A DNA stretch of 64,000 nt from Carnobacterium_A sp047553015 (GCF_047553015.1 NZ_CP180212.1:1798001-1862000), one strand, 5' to 3'. Counted from the stretch's first letter, positions 34,700 to 44,581 are shown. Program-made: numbers and translations. Notes: generated from the sequence alone by a model not told the origin.

Positions 34700-35697
34700 C
34701 AGTTTATCTCTCCTTCAATATACTGTAATACTTCTACTGCCCTATTTTTACCTTTTATTCCCGGTTTAACAAGATAATGTGGACGTTGTTCGACTGACAT
34801 AACCAAAGGATCGGACGTTTTTCCTTCTAGTGGAATAATATCACCCAATTCTAACTGCAAAAAGTTTTCTAAGGTCATGGTCGCCTCACCTAAAAGTACT
34901 TCCAGATTTACTTTAGCAAAATTTAAACTGGTTTCTATTCTTTTATCATCTGAACGGTCTGTTCCTCTTTCGGTATCAAACCAATTCTTAAAACTTAATT
35001 TATCTAAAATCGTTTCAAAAAATATATAAGGGACACAGATATTAGCAAACGTTCGTACCTCGAACAAATCAACTGTAAAGGTCACTAAAATAACGGGTTC
35101 ATTAGGAGACATATTTTGTAAAAGTTGTGGATTTGTCTCTGTTGCTTCTAGTGTAGCATCTAGTTCCATAACATCACGCCAAGCCAATTCAAACGAATGG
35201 ACGAAATCTGTTAGAATATCCGTTAGAATCGCTTTTTCAATATCTGTAAAACTTGTTTTTTCTGGTTGCCCATTATTGGACCTTACTTCAGAACTACCAC
35301 ATAATAAATCAATCAATTGCAAAGAAAGCTGTGGACTTAATTCAATAATTTGGGTACCTTCTAGCGGTTTAGATTGAAACAATCCCATTAATGTAAAACG
35401 TGGAACAGAATGAACAAATTCATCAAAACTAACTTGTTCAACTGATGCAAGATGCATTTCAACATTATGCCTAACTTGGGTTGATAACCGGTTTCCAATG
35501 ATTTTAGAAAATTCCTCAAAGACCATATTTAACGTACTAATGTATTCTTTAGAAAGACGAGCTGGACGTTTAAAGTCGTAACTTTTGACTTTATTTTTTT
35601 CGTTTTCTTGGTCTTCGAGTCCTTTTTCATCTATTTCACCGCTTTTTACAGCCTCCAATAAAGAATCAATTTCTTGTTGTGATAAAACCTGTTTCAC
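34699..35697 (-). CDS. fliM: Flagellar motor switch protein FliM
   Basis: A 332-aa C-ring protein. The N-terminal LSQQEIDSLLEAV peptide binds CheY-P; the middle is a CheC-like fold without phosphatase residues; the C-terminal SpoA domain contains VLLGEATMTLENFLQLELGDIIPL. It follows cheW and overlaps fliY by one base. Confidence 0.96.
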   Translation of the reverse strand: MKQVLSQQEIDSLLEAVKSGEIDEKGLEDQENEKNKVKSYDFKRPARLSKEYISTLNMVFEEFSKIIGNRLSTQVRHNVEMHLASVEQVSFDEFVHSVPRFTLMGLFQSKPLEGTQIIELSPQLSLQLIDLLCGSSEVRSNNGQPEKTSFTDIEKAILTDILTDFVHSFELAWRDVMELDATLEATETNPQLLQNMSPNEPVILVTFTVDLFEVRTFANICVPYIFFETILDKLSFKNWFDTERGTDRSDDKRIETSLNFAKVNLEVLLGEATMTLENFLQLELGDIIPLEGKTSDPLVMSVEQRPHYLVKPGIKGKNRAVEVLQYIEGEIN

Positions 35698-35699
35698 TA

Positions 35700-36116
35700 T
35701 TATCCCTCATTTTTATAAAATAGTGTCTCCATATCAATCATATTCACGATCTGATCTTTTACTTTAATTAAACCAGAGATGTGATCATCGGGTTGATTGG
35801 TCAACTGTTGGATGTTCGCTGGATCAATTTCAGTAACCCATTCAACATTATCCACCATAAATGCTAATTTTTCATCATTATTCTTCACAATAATAATGTT
35901 ATTGTAACACAATTCTTCGGTTTCACCAGAGGGAGATAAAAGTTTATAAAAATTTATCAATGTAATCACATTACCTCTTAAATTAATTAAGCCTTGTACC
36001 CAAGTTGGAGATTGAGGGATGGTTGTCCAAGGCATTTTTTTCAAAATTTCTTCAACATCTTCAGATAAAAAGGCATAGTATTTATCATTTAGCGTAAAAA
36101 CAATTATCTGTATCAT
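35700..36116 (-). CDS. CheW-like chemotaxis coupling protein (second copy)
   Basis: A 138-aa CheW domain with the typical pattern FTLNDKYYAFLSEDVEEIL, WVQGLINLRGNVITLINFYKLL and DIVNMIDMETLF-like end. It couples chemoreceptors to CheA. It lies between cheY and fliM, apart from the other cheW at 41568-42017, so the cluster carries two coupling proteins. No receiver domain is present, so it is not CheV. Confidence 0.88.
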   Translation of the reverse strand: MIQIIVFTLNDKYYAFLSEDVEEILKKMPWTTIPQSPTWVQGLINLRGNVITLINFYKLLSPSGETEELCYNNIIIVKNNDEKLAFMVDNVEWVTEIDPANIQQLTNQPDDHISGLIKVKDQIVNMIDMETLFYKNEG

Positions 36117-36125
36117 ATCAATAGC

Positions 36126-36488
36126 CTACAGTACTGCTTTATCTAACGCTTTAATAACACGGTCTGTGTCAAAAGGTTTGACAATAAAATCAACAGCTCC
36201 AGAACGGATAGCATCCATTACCATGCCTTGTTGTCCCATAGCACTACACATCACGACTCTTGAAGCTGGATCAAAGGCTTTGATGCCTTTTAGAGCTTCT
36301 ACACCGTCCATCTCTGGCATCGTAATATCCATCGTAACTAAATCTGGTTTTTCTTGTTTATATTTCTCAATAGCTTCTATGCCATTTTGTGCTTCTGCTA
36401 CTACTTCGTACCCATTTTTTTCTAAGATATCTTTCAGTTTCATTCTCATAAAAGCCGCATCGTCTACTATCATTACTCTTTTCGTCAT
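36126..36488 (-). CDS. cheY: Chemotaxis response regulator CheY
   Basis: A 120-aa single receiver domain. The acidic pair D9/D10, the phosphorylated D54 in LVTMDITMPEMDG, and the conserved Lys in FIVKPFD are present. Phosphorylated by CheA, it binds FliM and FliY to set rotation direction. It lies between cheC and the second cheW. Confidence 0.96.
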   Translation of the reverse strand: MTKRVMIVDDAAFMRMKLKDILEKNGYEVVAEAQNGIEAIEKYKQEKPDLVTMDITMPEMDGVEALKGIKAFDPASRVVMCSAMGQQGMVMDAIRSGAVDFIVKPFDTDRVIKALDKAVL

Positions 36489-36489
36489 T

Positions 36490-37098
36490 TTAATCTTCTC
36501 CTCCGATTCCTAATAATTCAAACATTTTTTCTATTACTCCTGGTTGGGGAACAAAATATAAAGAAGAATCTAATCGATCACCAGCATGATAAAACTCATT
36601 TTTGATAATCATAATAGACTCATCGTATTGTCCTTGTTCCAAATAGACACTACTCATAATCGCCCCAAACATATCTTTTGTCAATAGTGGAACTGAAGTT
36701 ACTAATTGAATATCTAATAATTTAATAATCGCATTTAAAAATGAATGGACTAAAATATTAACTAGTTCTTTTAAAGCTGATTCAGCTAGTGCATCCGAAT
36801 ACTCCATTTCTTCTGGTATCATCATTGTAACGATATTTTCAAAGGCTTTCTGATCAACTGTAAACAGGAAGATACCTTCTGCATCACCGAACATTCTTAT
36901 CATGACCGCTCTAACAATTGCATCTTCTGGCATAATTTGTTCATAAACTTCTGAATAGTCTAACATTTCAATAACAGGAACACCCATGTTAACGGGTTTA
37001 TCAATTAATTGTGATAAACTTGTTGCAGCATTCCCACCACCAATATTAATCACTTCTTTAAGAGCATCTAATTCTAAAAAAGAGTAATCAGAGTTCAT
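36490..37098 (-). CDS. cheC: CheY-P phosphatase CheC
   Basis: A 202-aa CheC with both phosphatase signatures: ALKEVINIGGGNAATSL and ALKELVNILVHSFLNAI, each with the Glu and Asn needed for hydrolysis and a proline about 22 residues later. CheC removes phosphate from CheY and is stimulated by CheD. The start at 37098 overlaps the cheA stop out of frame and has GGAGAC upstream; the longer open frame from 37137 lies inside cheA. Confidence 0.93.
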   Translation of the reverse strand: MNSDYSFLELDALKEVINIGGGNAATSLSQLIDKPVNMGVPVIEMLDYSEVYEQIMPEDAIVRAVMIRMFGDAEGIFLFTVDQKAFENIVTMMIPEEMEYSDALAESALKELVNILVHSFLNAIIKLLDIQLVTSVPLLTKDMFGAIMSSVYLEQGQYDESIMIIKNEFYHAGDRLDSSLYFVPQPGVIEKMFELLGIGGED

Positions 37099-39136
37099 AA
37101 TTTGTCTCCTGACTCGTTTCTTTACAGATATTTGCAATATCTAAAATCATAATAATACCGCCATTCCCCATAATTGTTGCGCCAAGATATTTCTTCATTA
37201 GACTTAGTTCGGATCCGAGTTTTTTAATCGCAATTTCTTGTTGTCTAAGGATATCGTCTACTGCTAAAGCGTATTGCTTATCTCCTTGATTGACTAAAAT
37301 CAAGTGCAAGTTGTCTTCTTCTACTGCTGGAATGTCAAAAACTTCATTCAAGCGAATTACAGGAATCGCTACTTCTTCAAAAAGATAAATCTCTTGATTG
37401 TGTACTTGAATAATGTCTGTTAGTTCTGGCTTGATGATTTTTTGAACAATACCAAGTGGCATAGCAAAGGTTTCTTCTCCTACTTTAATCAATAATGATT
37501 GAATGATGGATAAGGTTAGTGGCAAGTTCACTTTAAAGACCGTTCCACGGTCGACCACGCTATCAATTTCAATGGTTCCACCTAATAGATTGATTTTTTG
37601 TTTCACGACATCCATCCCAACGCCACGACCAGAGATACTCGTTACTTCTTTTGCAGTAGAAAATCCAGCATGCAGAATCAATTGTTGCAATTCTTTATCA
37701 TTCAATCCTTCTGTAGGAATACCTTTTCTATCAGCACTTTCTTTAATCACTTCAGGATTCAAGCCTTTGCCATCATCGGAAATTGTTAAAACAACCCGAT
37801 TCCCTTCTTGATAAGCCGTGATTTTGATTTGTCCTTTAGCAGGTTTGCCTAATGCTAGTCGTTTATCAGGCATCTCAATGCCATGATCGGCTGCGTTCCT
37901 AATCAAATGAATCAAGGGTTCTCCCAGCTCAGAGACTACTGTGCGATCTAGCTCTGTATCTTCCCCTTCAATCACTAACTCAAACTGTTTGTCTAAATCA
38001 TTGGCTAAATCTCGTACCATTCTTGGAAAGCGATTCATTACAGCACTGACGGGTTGCATTCTAATTTTTAGAACCAACTCTTGTAACTCTGAACTGATTC
38101 TCGCTACTTGTTCCAATGGCTCATTTAATTCTGCCGATTGAAGTTTTGCACTAAAGTCTTCTAGTTGAGTTCGATAGATAACCAATTCAGAGACCAAGTT
38201 CATGAATGTATCCAACTTATCAATATCCACTCGAACAGAATGATTCATCACTTGCTTTGACGAAGCTTTTGTCTCAGTTATTTTGTTTTCCGTTAGTGTT
38301 GGAGTCTTTTCTTCTTGTTCAATCACGCTAACTTCTTCTTTTTCGTCTTGTTCTATTGGGTTAGACTGAATAAGCATTCGAGCATCCGTAACGGTTTCAA
38401 TTAAAACAGCGTCAATTTCACTATTATCTAAGGCCAAATCCTTAACTGTCTCTTCATCCGCTTTACTTAAAAAGATGAGTTTAAATACTTCTCCAAATTC
38501 TTCATTTTCTAGTACTTCTGCAGCTGGCTCAATATATAACACATCACCTTGTTGTTCTAATTTACTCATTACTAAGAAAACGCGAGCATTTTTCATACTG
38601 CTATCTTCTGCTATTTTAACCGCTAATCTATAAGCATTAAACCCATTCTCATTTGCACTTTCTATTACTTGAATATCGGAATCATCTAGTTTATGTAGCT
38701 CCAGATTAAATTGATCATCTGTTAAAGCAGCTTCTTCAACCGTTTCATCATTTTCTCCTTCTACAACAGCATTTAGTCGTTCCACCAATGTTGAAATATC
38801 TCGTTCAACTTTATTGTCTTCACGCAAGTCTTCAACTAATTGAGATAACGTATCCAAACAATCAAAGATGAGAGCAATAGATTGTTCATCTGCTTGAATA
38901 GCAGCTGACTTTAACAAGTCGAAAACATTTTCCATATTATGGGTTAATTTAGTCATTGTATCGAATCCCATTGTGGCTGCCATCCCTTTGATTGTATGCG
39001 CCGATCTAAACATCACGTCAACTATTTTAGATTGTTCTGGGTGTTTTTCTAATTCGAGTACTTGCTCATTTAAACTTTGTAAATGTTCATCTGCCTCCTC
39101 AAAAAATAATTCGAGGTACTTACTATTTTCATCCAT
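37088..39136 (-). CDS. cheA: Chemotaxis histidine kinase CheA
   Basis: A 682-aa histidine kinase. The P1 domain carries the phosphorylated H47 in RSAHTIKGMA. A CheY-binding P2-like region (about residues 140-260) and an acidic linker follow, then the dimerisation P3 (VDIDKLDTFMNLVSELVIYRTQL), the ATP-binding P4 (LIHLIRNAADHGIE, ISDDGKGLN, SGRGVGMDVVKQKI) and the CheW-like P5. It takes chemoreceptor signals and phosphorylates CheY and CheB. It lies downstream of cheR with an 83-base gap. Confidence 0.96.
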   Translation of the reverse strand: MDENSKYLELFFEEADEHLQSLNEQVLELEKHPEQSKIVDVMFRSAHTIKGMAATMGFDTMTKLTHNMENVFDLLKSAAIQADEQSIALIFDCLDTLSQLVEDLREDNKVERDISTLVERLNAVVEGENDETVEEAALTDDQFNLELHKLDDSDIQVIESANENGFNAYRLAVKIAEDSSMKNARVFLVMSKLEQQGDVLYIEPAAEVLENEEFGEVFKLIFLSKADEETVKDLALDNSEIDAVLIETVTDARMLIQSNPIEQDEKEEVSVIEQEEKTPTLTENKITETKASSKQVMNHSVRVDIDKLDTFMNLVSELVIYRTQLEDFSAKLQSAELNEPLEQVARISSELQELVLKIRMQPVSAVMNRFPRMVRDLANDLDKQFELVIEGEDTELDRTVVSELGEPLIHLIRNAADHGIEMPDKRLALGKPAKGQIKITAYQEGNRVVLTISDDGKGLNPEVIKESADRKGIPTEGLNDKELQQLILHAGFSTAKEVTSISGRGVGMDVVKQKINLLGGTIEIDSVVDRGTVFKVNLPLTLSIIQSLLIKVGEETFAMPLGIVQKIIKPELTDIIQVHNQEIYLFEEVAIPVIRLNEVFDIPAVEEDNLHLILVNQGDKQYALAVDDILRQQEIAIKKLGSELSLMKKYLGATIMGNGGIIMILDIANICKETSQETNYEL

Positions 39137-39219
39137 TGTATTCCTCCTTTTTCATTTTCTCATTAGCCTATGAGAGATCTTTTTTTGTCCAGTTGAATTT
39201 TCTTACGGACACCATTCGT

Positions 39220-39990
39220 TTACAGTTTTTCGTACATAAATGCAGATATTTTTTTTAATCCATAAATTTCTGGGTTATAGATAGCTTCTGTTGCTCCAGT
39301 GAAAAAGATACCCCCTTTAACAAGTGAGTCACTAAATCGTTGATAAAGATCTTCTTTAACTTCAGTTTTAAAGTAAATCGTTACATTGCGGCAAACAATG
39401 ATGTGGAAGTTTTTACCAAACGTATCCGCAATTAAATCCTGTCGTTTAAATTGAACTTGGTTTTTAATCACTGGTTTCAAATAAAATGATCCATCTTTTT
39501 CATCAAAATATGTCGTCTGTTCTTTTATTGGGACATTTTTCATTTCATGATTTTTATAGATACCTGCTCTTGCTCTTTTCAAAATCGTTTCATCAATATC
39601 TGTAGCCAGTATTTTTTCTGCCATTCTCAATTTATGTTTGTCAAAAATCATCGCCATTGAGTAGGCTTCTGCTCCGGTAGAGCAGGCCGCACTCCAAACT
39701 TTCATGGATGGAAAAGTTTGAGACAAGACGTTCAATTGTGATTCAAATTCTTCAAAAATATCTTGGTTGCGAAAAAAATCCGTTACATTGATTGTAATGT
39801 AATCTAAAAATTGTTGTTTGACTGTTTCATCTTTTGCTATTTTTTTAGAGTAGTCTTCTAGCGTTAAGGAGCCCGCATTTTTCATCACACTTGCAATTCT
39901 TCTCTGTAATTGCTTTTCTTTGTACCCGGCTAGATTGAGATTTAAATGTTTATTCGTCCATTCATAAAAAAAATCATAATTTAGGCTCAT
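39220..39990 (-). CDS. cheR: Chemoreceptor methyltransferase CheR
   Basis: A 256-aa SAM-dependent methyltransferase that methylates receptor glutamates. The helical N-terminal domain includes YKEKQLQRRIASVMKNAG; the catalytic domain has VWSAACSTGAEAYSMAMI, ILATDIDETILKRARAGIY, FHIIVCRNVTIYF and GGIFFTGATEAI. The start at 39990 overlaps the cheB stop as ATGA, with AAGGATGAG just before. It lacks a beta-subdomain tether partner on the receptors seen here. Confidence 0.95.
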   Translation of the reverse strand: MSLNYDFFYEWTNKHLNLNLAGYKEKQLQRRIASVMKNAGSLTLEDYSKKIAKDETVKQQFLDYITINVTDFFRNQDIFEEFESQLNVLSQTFPSMKVWSAACSTGAEAYSMAMIFDKHKLRMAEKILATDIDETILKRARAGIYKNHEMKNVPIKEQTTYFDEKDGSFYLKPVIKNQVQFKRQDLIADTFGKNFHIIVCRNVTIYFKTEVKEDLYQRFSDSLVKGGIFFTGATEAIYNPEIYGLKKISAFMYEKL

Positions 39991-41015
39991 TGTCTCATCC
40001 TTATCATCCAATTTATCTTATCTGATAACTCTGTTAAACTAGCTACTTCATCTACTACCCCTTCTTTGATTGCACTGCCTGGCATACCATAAACAACAGA
40101 TGTTTCGCGGTCTTGTGCTAGGGTAAAACCACCTTGTTCTTTTATGTGCTTCATCCCTTCACTGCCATCGTGTCCCATTCCAGTTAAAATTACGCCTACT
40201 AATGTTGATTTATAGCGTATAGCTGCTGATTGAAATAAGTAATCTACTGCCGGTCTTACTCCTAAAATTTTTGGTGTTTGGTTTAAGGCAATTTTATTTT
40301 CTTTGATGGTCATATGATAGTCTCCAGGAGCTAGGTAAACTATCCCTTTCTCAACAGCCATTCCATCTTGTGCTTCGACGACTGTTACTACTGACTTTAG
40401 ATTTAGCCGTTCAGCAAAGGATAACGTAAAGCCTTTGGGCATATGTTGCACAATAAATACTGGAATGACCAACGTTTCTGGTAAATGACGAATAATATGC
40501 AATAAGGCTTTTGGTCCTCCAGTAGATGCTCCTATAACAATTGCTTCAATCTTTTTTGGAACATTTTTTTGCCATTCTTTCGTTGTTGTTCTTTTTTCTA
40601 GCTGTTTTTTCGGAGTTGGTTCTTCTTTTTCTTCTATTAGTGGTTTAATCTTTTTTTCAATCTCTTTTTTAAAGTCTACTGCTTGATTTTTTAAATCGAC
40701 CGGTTTCTCAATAAAGTCCATTGCACCTAGCTCTAATGCTTCAATTGTAATAGCTTCTCCGCTATGGGAGCTCATCATGACTACAGGAATATCAAATTCT
40801 TTTTTGATTCTTTCAAGTGTCTCTAGACCATTTAAACCTGGCATTTCAATATCTAACGTCACGATATCTGGCTTTAATAAAGGAATAGATTTCAACGCAT
40901 CATGGCCATTTCTAGCTGTTCCAACAACGGTTAAACCGGCTATATCTGATATCATTTCAGTTATTATTTTTCTCATAAATGCAGAATCATCCACAACCAA
41001 CACTTTTATTCCCAT
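39987..41015 (-). CDS. cheB: Chemotaxis methylesterase/deamidase CheB
   Basis: A 342-aa response regulator. The receiver domain has D9/D10 and phospho-acceptor D55 (VTLDIEMPGLNG). After a charged linker (about residues 125-155), the methylesterase domain contains the Ser motif IGASTGGPKAL, the His motif QHMPKGFT and the Asp motif LTGMGHDGSEGM. It reverses CheR methylation for adaptation. Confidence 0.96.
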   Translation of the reverse strand: MGIKVLVVDDSAFMRKIITEMISDIAGLTVVGTARNGHDALKSIPLLKPDIVTLDIEMPGLNGLETLERIKKEFDIPVVMMSSHSGEAITIEALELGAMDFIEKPVDLKNQAVDFKKEIEKKIKPLIEEKEEPTPKKQLEKRTTTKEWQKNVPKKIEAIVIGASTGGPKALLHIIRHLPETLVIPVFIVQHMPKGFTLSFAERLNLKSVVTVVEAQDGMAVEKGIVYLAPGDYHMTIKENKIALNQTPKILGVRPAVDYLFQSAAIRYKSTLVGVILTGMGHDGSEGMKHIKEQGGFTLAQDRETSVVYGMPGSAIKEGVVDEVASLTELSDKINWMIRMRQ

Positions 41016-41040
41016 CTTTTTTACACGCTCCTATTCACTG

Positions 41041-41523
41041 TTACAATACGATGATATCTCGGTTAACCATCCGAACCGTGACTGCAAAAGTCGTTAAATC
41101 TACAATCATTGTTCTGCCCATATTTCCTCCTGTATGGGTTCCTAATAAAGGAATATTTAATAGCTTTAGACTGCGTTCGACTGCAGCAACATTTCGTTCA
41201 CCAATGCTTCCTGTATATGAATCATTAGCTGTTTGAAACATACTAGCACCACCAGCAATCTTCGCTATCAGCTTTTGATTTTTTGTTTGTTTTCTAATTT
41301 CAGAGACCATTTGCGGAATAGCTAAATCAGCAAATTTCTCAATTTTATTGGCACTTTTAAATGACGTACTATCTGGTAGCATAATGTGACTCAGTCCACC
41401 AATTTTTGTTTTAGGATCATAAATAGCAATCCCAACACAAGAACCTAGTCCTATTGTCATTAATACTTGAGGTACCCTCGCTACCTTATAATCTGAAATA
41501 CCTACCTTTATTTCGTTGAGCAT
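41041..41523 (-). CDS. cheD: Chemoreceptor glutamine deamidase CheD
   Basis: A 160-aa CheD. The catalytic Cys lies in IGLGSCVGIAIYD and the His in GGLSHIMLPDS; a later FKIVNKR-like region is replaced here by a diverged end with SIGERNVAAVERSLK. CheD deamidates receptor Gln residues and activates CheC. I prefer the ATG at 41523 because GGGGA lies about 6 bases upstream; the open frame extends to an ATG at 41556 without a clear ribosome-binding site. Confidence 0.92.
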   Translation of the reverse strand: MLNEIKVGISDYKVARVPQVLMTIGLGSCVGIAIYDPKTKIGGLSHIMLPDSTSFKSANKIEKFADLAIPQMVSEIRKQTKNQKLIAKIAGGASMFQTANDSYTGSIGERNVAAVERSLKLLNIPLLGTHTGGNMGRTMIVDLTTFAVTVRMVNRDIIVL

Positions 41524-41567
41524 GCCTTTTCCCCATTCTTTTATCTCACGACTCATTTTGAAGTTTT

Positions 41568-42017
41568 TTATTTGTTGATTAATTCAATTAGTTCTCTTTC
41601 ATTTCCTGATGAGAATAGGTCATCTACATCTAACACTAAAACAATGCCTTCTTCTGTTTTAAATAAAGCACGGACGTACTTAGCTGCTTCTCGTATATCT
41701 TCTTCTGCCTCGTTTTTTGGCAATTCTTCAAAATTGCTAACAGACAGGACGTCTTCCACTACTAAACCAATTTTTAACTCTTTCCATTCAGCGACAATAA
41801 TTTTTGTGCTATCTGTTCGAACCGTTTTTTGACCAAATAGTCGTTCACATAGATCAATGATTGGCAACAGTTGATCGCTATAAGGAATAGCTCCTAATAG
41901 ATAAGAAGACGTATCTGGAATTCTTGTTGGGGCTTGCATCATGATAATTTTTTCGACTGCTGTGATAGGGATAGCAAAATTCTGAGCTCCACTAGTAAAA
42001 ACAATAAACTTTTCCAT
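41568..42017 (-). CDS. cheW: Chemotaxis coupling protein CheW
   Basis: A 149-aa CheW domain: FIVFTSGAQNFAIPITAVEKII, the linker region LLGAIPYSDQLLPIIDLCERLF, and the C-terminal VLVLDVDDLF. It bridges receptors and CheA. The start at 42017 is set by GGAGG 7 bases upstream. It is the first gene of the che-fliM-fliY operon, about 170 bases after the dCache chemoreceptor. Confidence 0.92.
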   Translation of the reverse strand: MEKFIVFTSGAQNFAIPITAVEKIIMMQAPTRIPDTSSYLLGAIPYSDQLLPIIDLCERLFGQKTVRTDSTKIIVAEWKELKIGLVVEDVLSVSNFEELPKNEAEEDIREAAKYVRALFKTEEGIVLVLDVDDLFSSGNERELIELINK

Positions 42018-42185
42018 CTTGTTCCTCCAATAATCTTGTTTTAACTCTCTCTTCAACGACTAACAGAAAACCAGCAACAATCTTTTGTACAAAAAAGGAC
42101 TAGTTGCTTCTTTTTTGCACAATCGAGTACTTGCTGATTCACTGTTCTATTGATAGATGATTCGTTTCATTTTTTAAGAAAGGGC

Positions 42186-44294
42186 TTATTCCAATTTAAA
42201 CTGACTTGTTTCATCAGCTAATTTTTTTGCAATGTTGTCTAAGTCATCGATATTTGCACTGAATTCTTCCATTGTCGCTAGTATTTCTTCAGCATTTGCA
42301 GAAACCTGTTCTGTACCCGCTGAATTTTCTTGTGCCGAAGCAGCTATATTTTCAACTGAAGCAAGTGTGTCATCTTTTTTGCTTTCAATTTGACTACTTA
42401 AGCCGACTACGTTAATAATATTTTCTACTAAAATTTCCATTTGATCCGTCACGGTATTAGCTGAATCAATTGCTTCGTCGATTGTTCTTGTTTGTTTTTC
42501 GCTCTCTTCAAAAGATTCACTCATCTTGGCAATCATTGTTTGAGAACTCTTTTGAACTGTTTTAATAATATCGGTGATACTTCGTGTTGATTGAGCACTT
42601 TGTTCGGCTAACTTTCTTACTTCGTCAGCAACAACCGCGAAACCTCTTCCAGACTCTCCCGCTCTTGCTGCTTCTATAGAAGCATTTAAAGCTAACAAGT
42701 TTGTTTGTGCTGAGATACCACTAATTGCTTTACTGATGTTTTCGATACTTTGAATATCTTCATCAACCGCATTAATGCTTTCTGTTAATTGGAGCATCAT
42801 TTGAATATTGGCTTGCCAATTTTCATATACATCAAGCATTTTTTCACTATTGCGGCCATTAGCTATCGTTGTATCATCAGCGCTTTTCCCAATTGTTTGA
42901 ACACTTTCTTCAACTCCTGCAAGGATTGTTGAAAGTTCGTCCATTTTATTAGCTGTTTCTTCTGTATCTTGTGTTTGTATACCCGTTGCTTCAGCGATTC
43001 CGCTGATTGTTTCAGAAACTTCTTCGGTTGCAGAAGTCGTTTGTTTTGAAATTTCAGTCAGTGACAATGTCATATTTAATATAAGTTGGCTATTTTTCTT
43101 AATATCGCCAACAATTGCTTTATAATTCTTGACCATTCGATTAAATGAGAAGGCAATTTGATTTAACTCATCACCATTTGGATTGATTTCTTTTTCAATA
43201 ATTGGTTTAATCTGTCCTTTAGACGGTTTTTTAGAATTTGTCTTACGTTTTTCCAACCATTTTATTTTAGGAGTGAGTGTAATATCTGAATGAATCATTT
43301 GAACCGTTAAATCTCCTTGCTCAACTCGTGTAAATGCTGAAATGATAGCATTAGCGATTCTTTTAATTATTAAAGTAAACAGCAAAGCAGCTAACAAGGC
43401 TACAATTAAAGATAGTAATGTGACGATAAAACCACTTCTAATACTTGCTTGATTTTCTTCAACCATTTCTCCATCTTGAACTGCTCCGTAAATGATAACA
43501 CCTAAACGTCCAACTTTTTTGTAATACGTTTGAATATCCTTATTAAACGTTTTATCTAAGATAAATCCAAATTGATCATCTGCTTTTTTGAAAATAGGTT
43601 TATTTGAAACGTCTTTTCCTACTTTTTCTTGATCTCTAGAGATTAAATAGCTGCCTTTATCTGAAAGAACAAAAATTTCTCCTGTTGTCCCTACTTGTGA
43701 CGAAGTAATCAATTTTGTAAGATTTTTAAGACTTAAATCCAATCCTATTACGCCGATAACTTCACTTTCTTTGATAATCGCTTTAGAAATAGTTAAACCA
43801 ACTTCTCCTGTAACATAATCTGTGTACGGTTCTGTCCAGAATACTGCTCCTCGTCTTTCAACAGCTCGTTGGTACCAAACTCTTGATGCACTATCAAAAT
43901 CTGCAATGGCTTCTTCCCTAATCAATCCGCCTTCTATCGGTGCATAATAGGCATCTTCTATGTAAAGTCCACTTGCTTTAGCTAATTTTAAATCTTCTAA
44001 AATAGCATCATCTTTTTCCGGTCCTTTTTCCATATATCTAAAACTAGCCTTTTGAGCTAAAGCTTCGATTGTGTCTTCTAACTCTTGTCCTGCCCAATCA
44101 AATTGGTTGGCTACTTGAGTTGTGGTACTTTTTTCGCTTGCTTCAATTCGTTTGGCAATAGAGTTTTTTGTGTTAATCGTTGTTGCTGATAAAACAATGA
44201 TGACAGGTATAATAAATAACAAGAATAGCGTAACGCCAACTTTCATTCCTATACTCTTTTTTCTGATTACTGATTTTTTATTTTTACGAACCAC
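42186..44294 (-). CDS. Methyl-accepting chemotaxis protein with dCache sensor
   Basis: A 702-aa chemoreceptor. TM1 is at about residues 17-38. A large extracytoplasmic dCache-type domain follows (about 45-285) with FYxxx-like strands WYQRAVERRGAVFWTEPYTDYVTGEVGLTISKAI. TM2 is at about 291-315. The HAMP domain is split by a Lys-rich insert of about 37 residues between GDLTVQM and NPNGDELNQI. The signalling hairpin has TNLLALNASIEAARAGESGRGFAVVADE. The start is a GTG at 44294 with GAGGAGG upstream. A SigD promoter precedes it. dCache domains often bind amino acids; the ligand here is unknown. Confidence 0.95.
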   Translation of the reverse strand: MVRKNKKSVIRKKSIGMKVGVTLFLLFIIPVIIVLSATTINTKNSIAKRIEASEKSTTTQVANQFDWAGQELEDTIEALAQKASFRYMEKGPEKDDAILEDLKLAKASGLYIEDAYYAPIEGGLIREEAIADFDSASRVWYQRAVERRGAVFWTEPYTDYVTGEVGLTISKAIIKESEVIGVIGLDLSLKNLTKLITSSQVGTTGEIFVLSDKGSYLISRDQEKVGKDVSNKPIFKKADDQFGFILDKTFNKDIQTYYKKVGRLGVIIYGAVQDGEMVEENQASIRSGFIVTLLSLIVALLAALLFTLIIKRIANAIISAFTRVEQGDLTVQMIHSDITLTPKIKWLEKRKTNSKKPSKGQIKPIIEKEINPNGDELNQIAFSFNRMVKNYKAIVGDIKKNSQLILNMTLSLTEISKQTTSATEEVSETISGIAEATGIQTQDTEETANKMDELSTILAGVEESVQTIGKSADDTTIANGRNSEKMLDVYENWQANIQMMLQLTESINAVDEDIQSIENISKAISGISAQTNLLALNASIEAARAGESGRGFAVVADEVRKLAEQSAQSTRSITDIIKTVQKSSQTMIAKMSESFEESEKQTRTIDEAIDSANTVTDQMEILVENIINVVGLSSQIESKKDDTLASVENIAASAQENSAGTEQVSANAEEILATMEEFSANIDDLDNIAKKLADETSQFKLE

Positions 44295-44416
44295 CCAAAA
44301 AGCCTCCTCTTAAGTCATTAAAATTAACTAGTCCATACCATATGTGGCGTATTTATTTCACCCAGCTTATCATATGATTAAAATCTTATTAAACATCAGA
44401 TTACTAGCTAATGTTT

Positions 44417-44443
44417 ATATCGGCTAGTTTTAATTTTTTTTAA
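44417..44443 (-). promoter_or_regulatory. SigD promoter of the dCache chemoreceptor
   Basis: On the minus strand: TTAA, 15 bases, GCCGATAT, about 120 bases before the GTG start. Transcripts may read on into the che operon, since no strong terminator follows the chemoreceptor gene. Confidence 0.82.
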
Positions 44444-44581
44444 GCATTCGTTTGAACTTATTATTAAAAGAACTACGTTTATTTCGCAAAGAATAGAAAG
44501 GGCTCTCATTTTAATTAAATTAGCTGTTCAATTATTATAAAATAAACGTTAATAAAAATAATGACGTAATTTTACGTAGAC

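Noticed and set aside
42057..42185. Possible terminator between the dCache chemoreceptor and cheW (AGCAAC with GTTGCT)
   Set aside because: The stem is only 6 bp with a long loop and the T tract is misplaced, so I did not call it.
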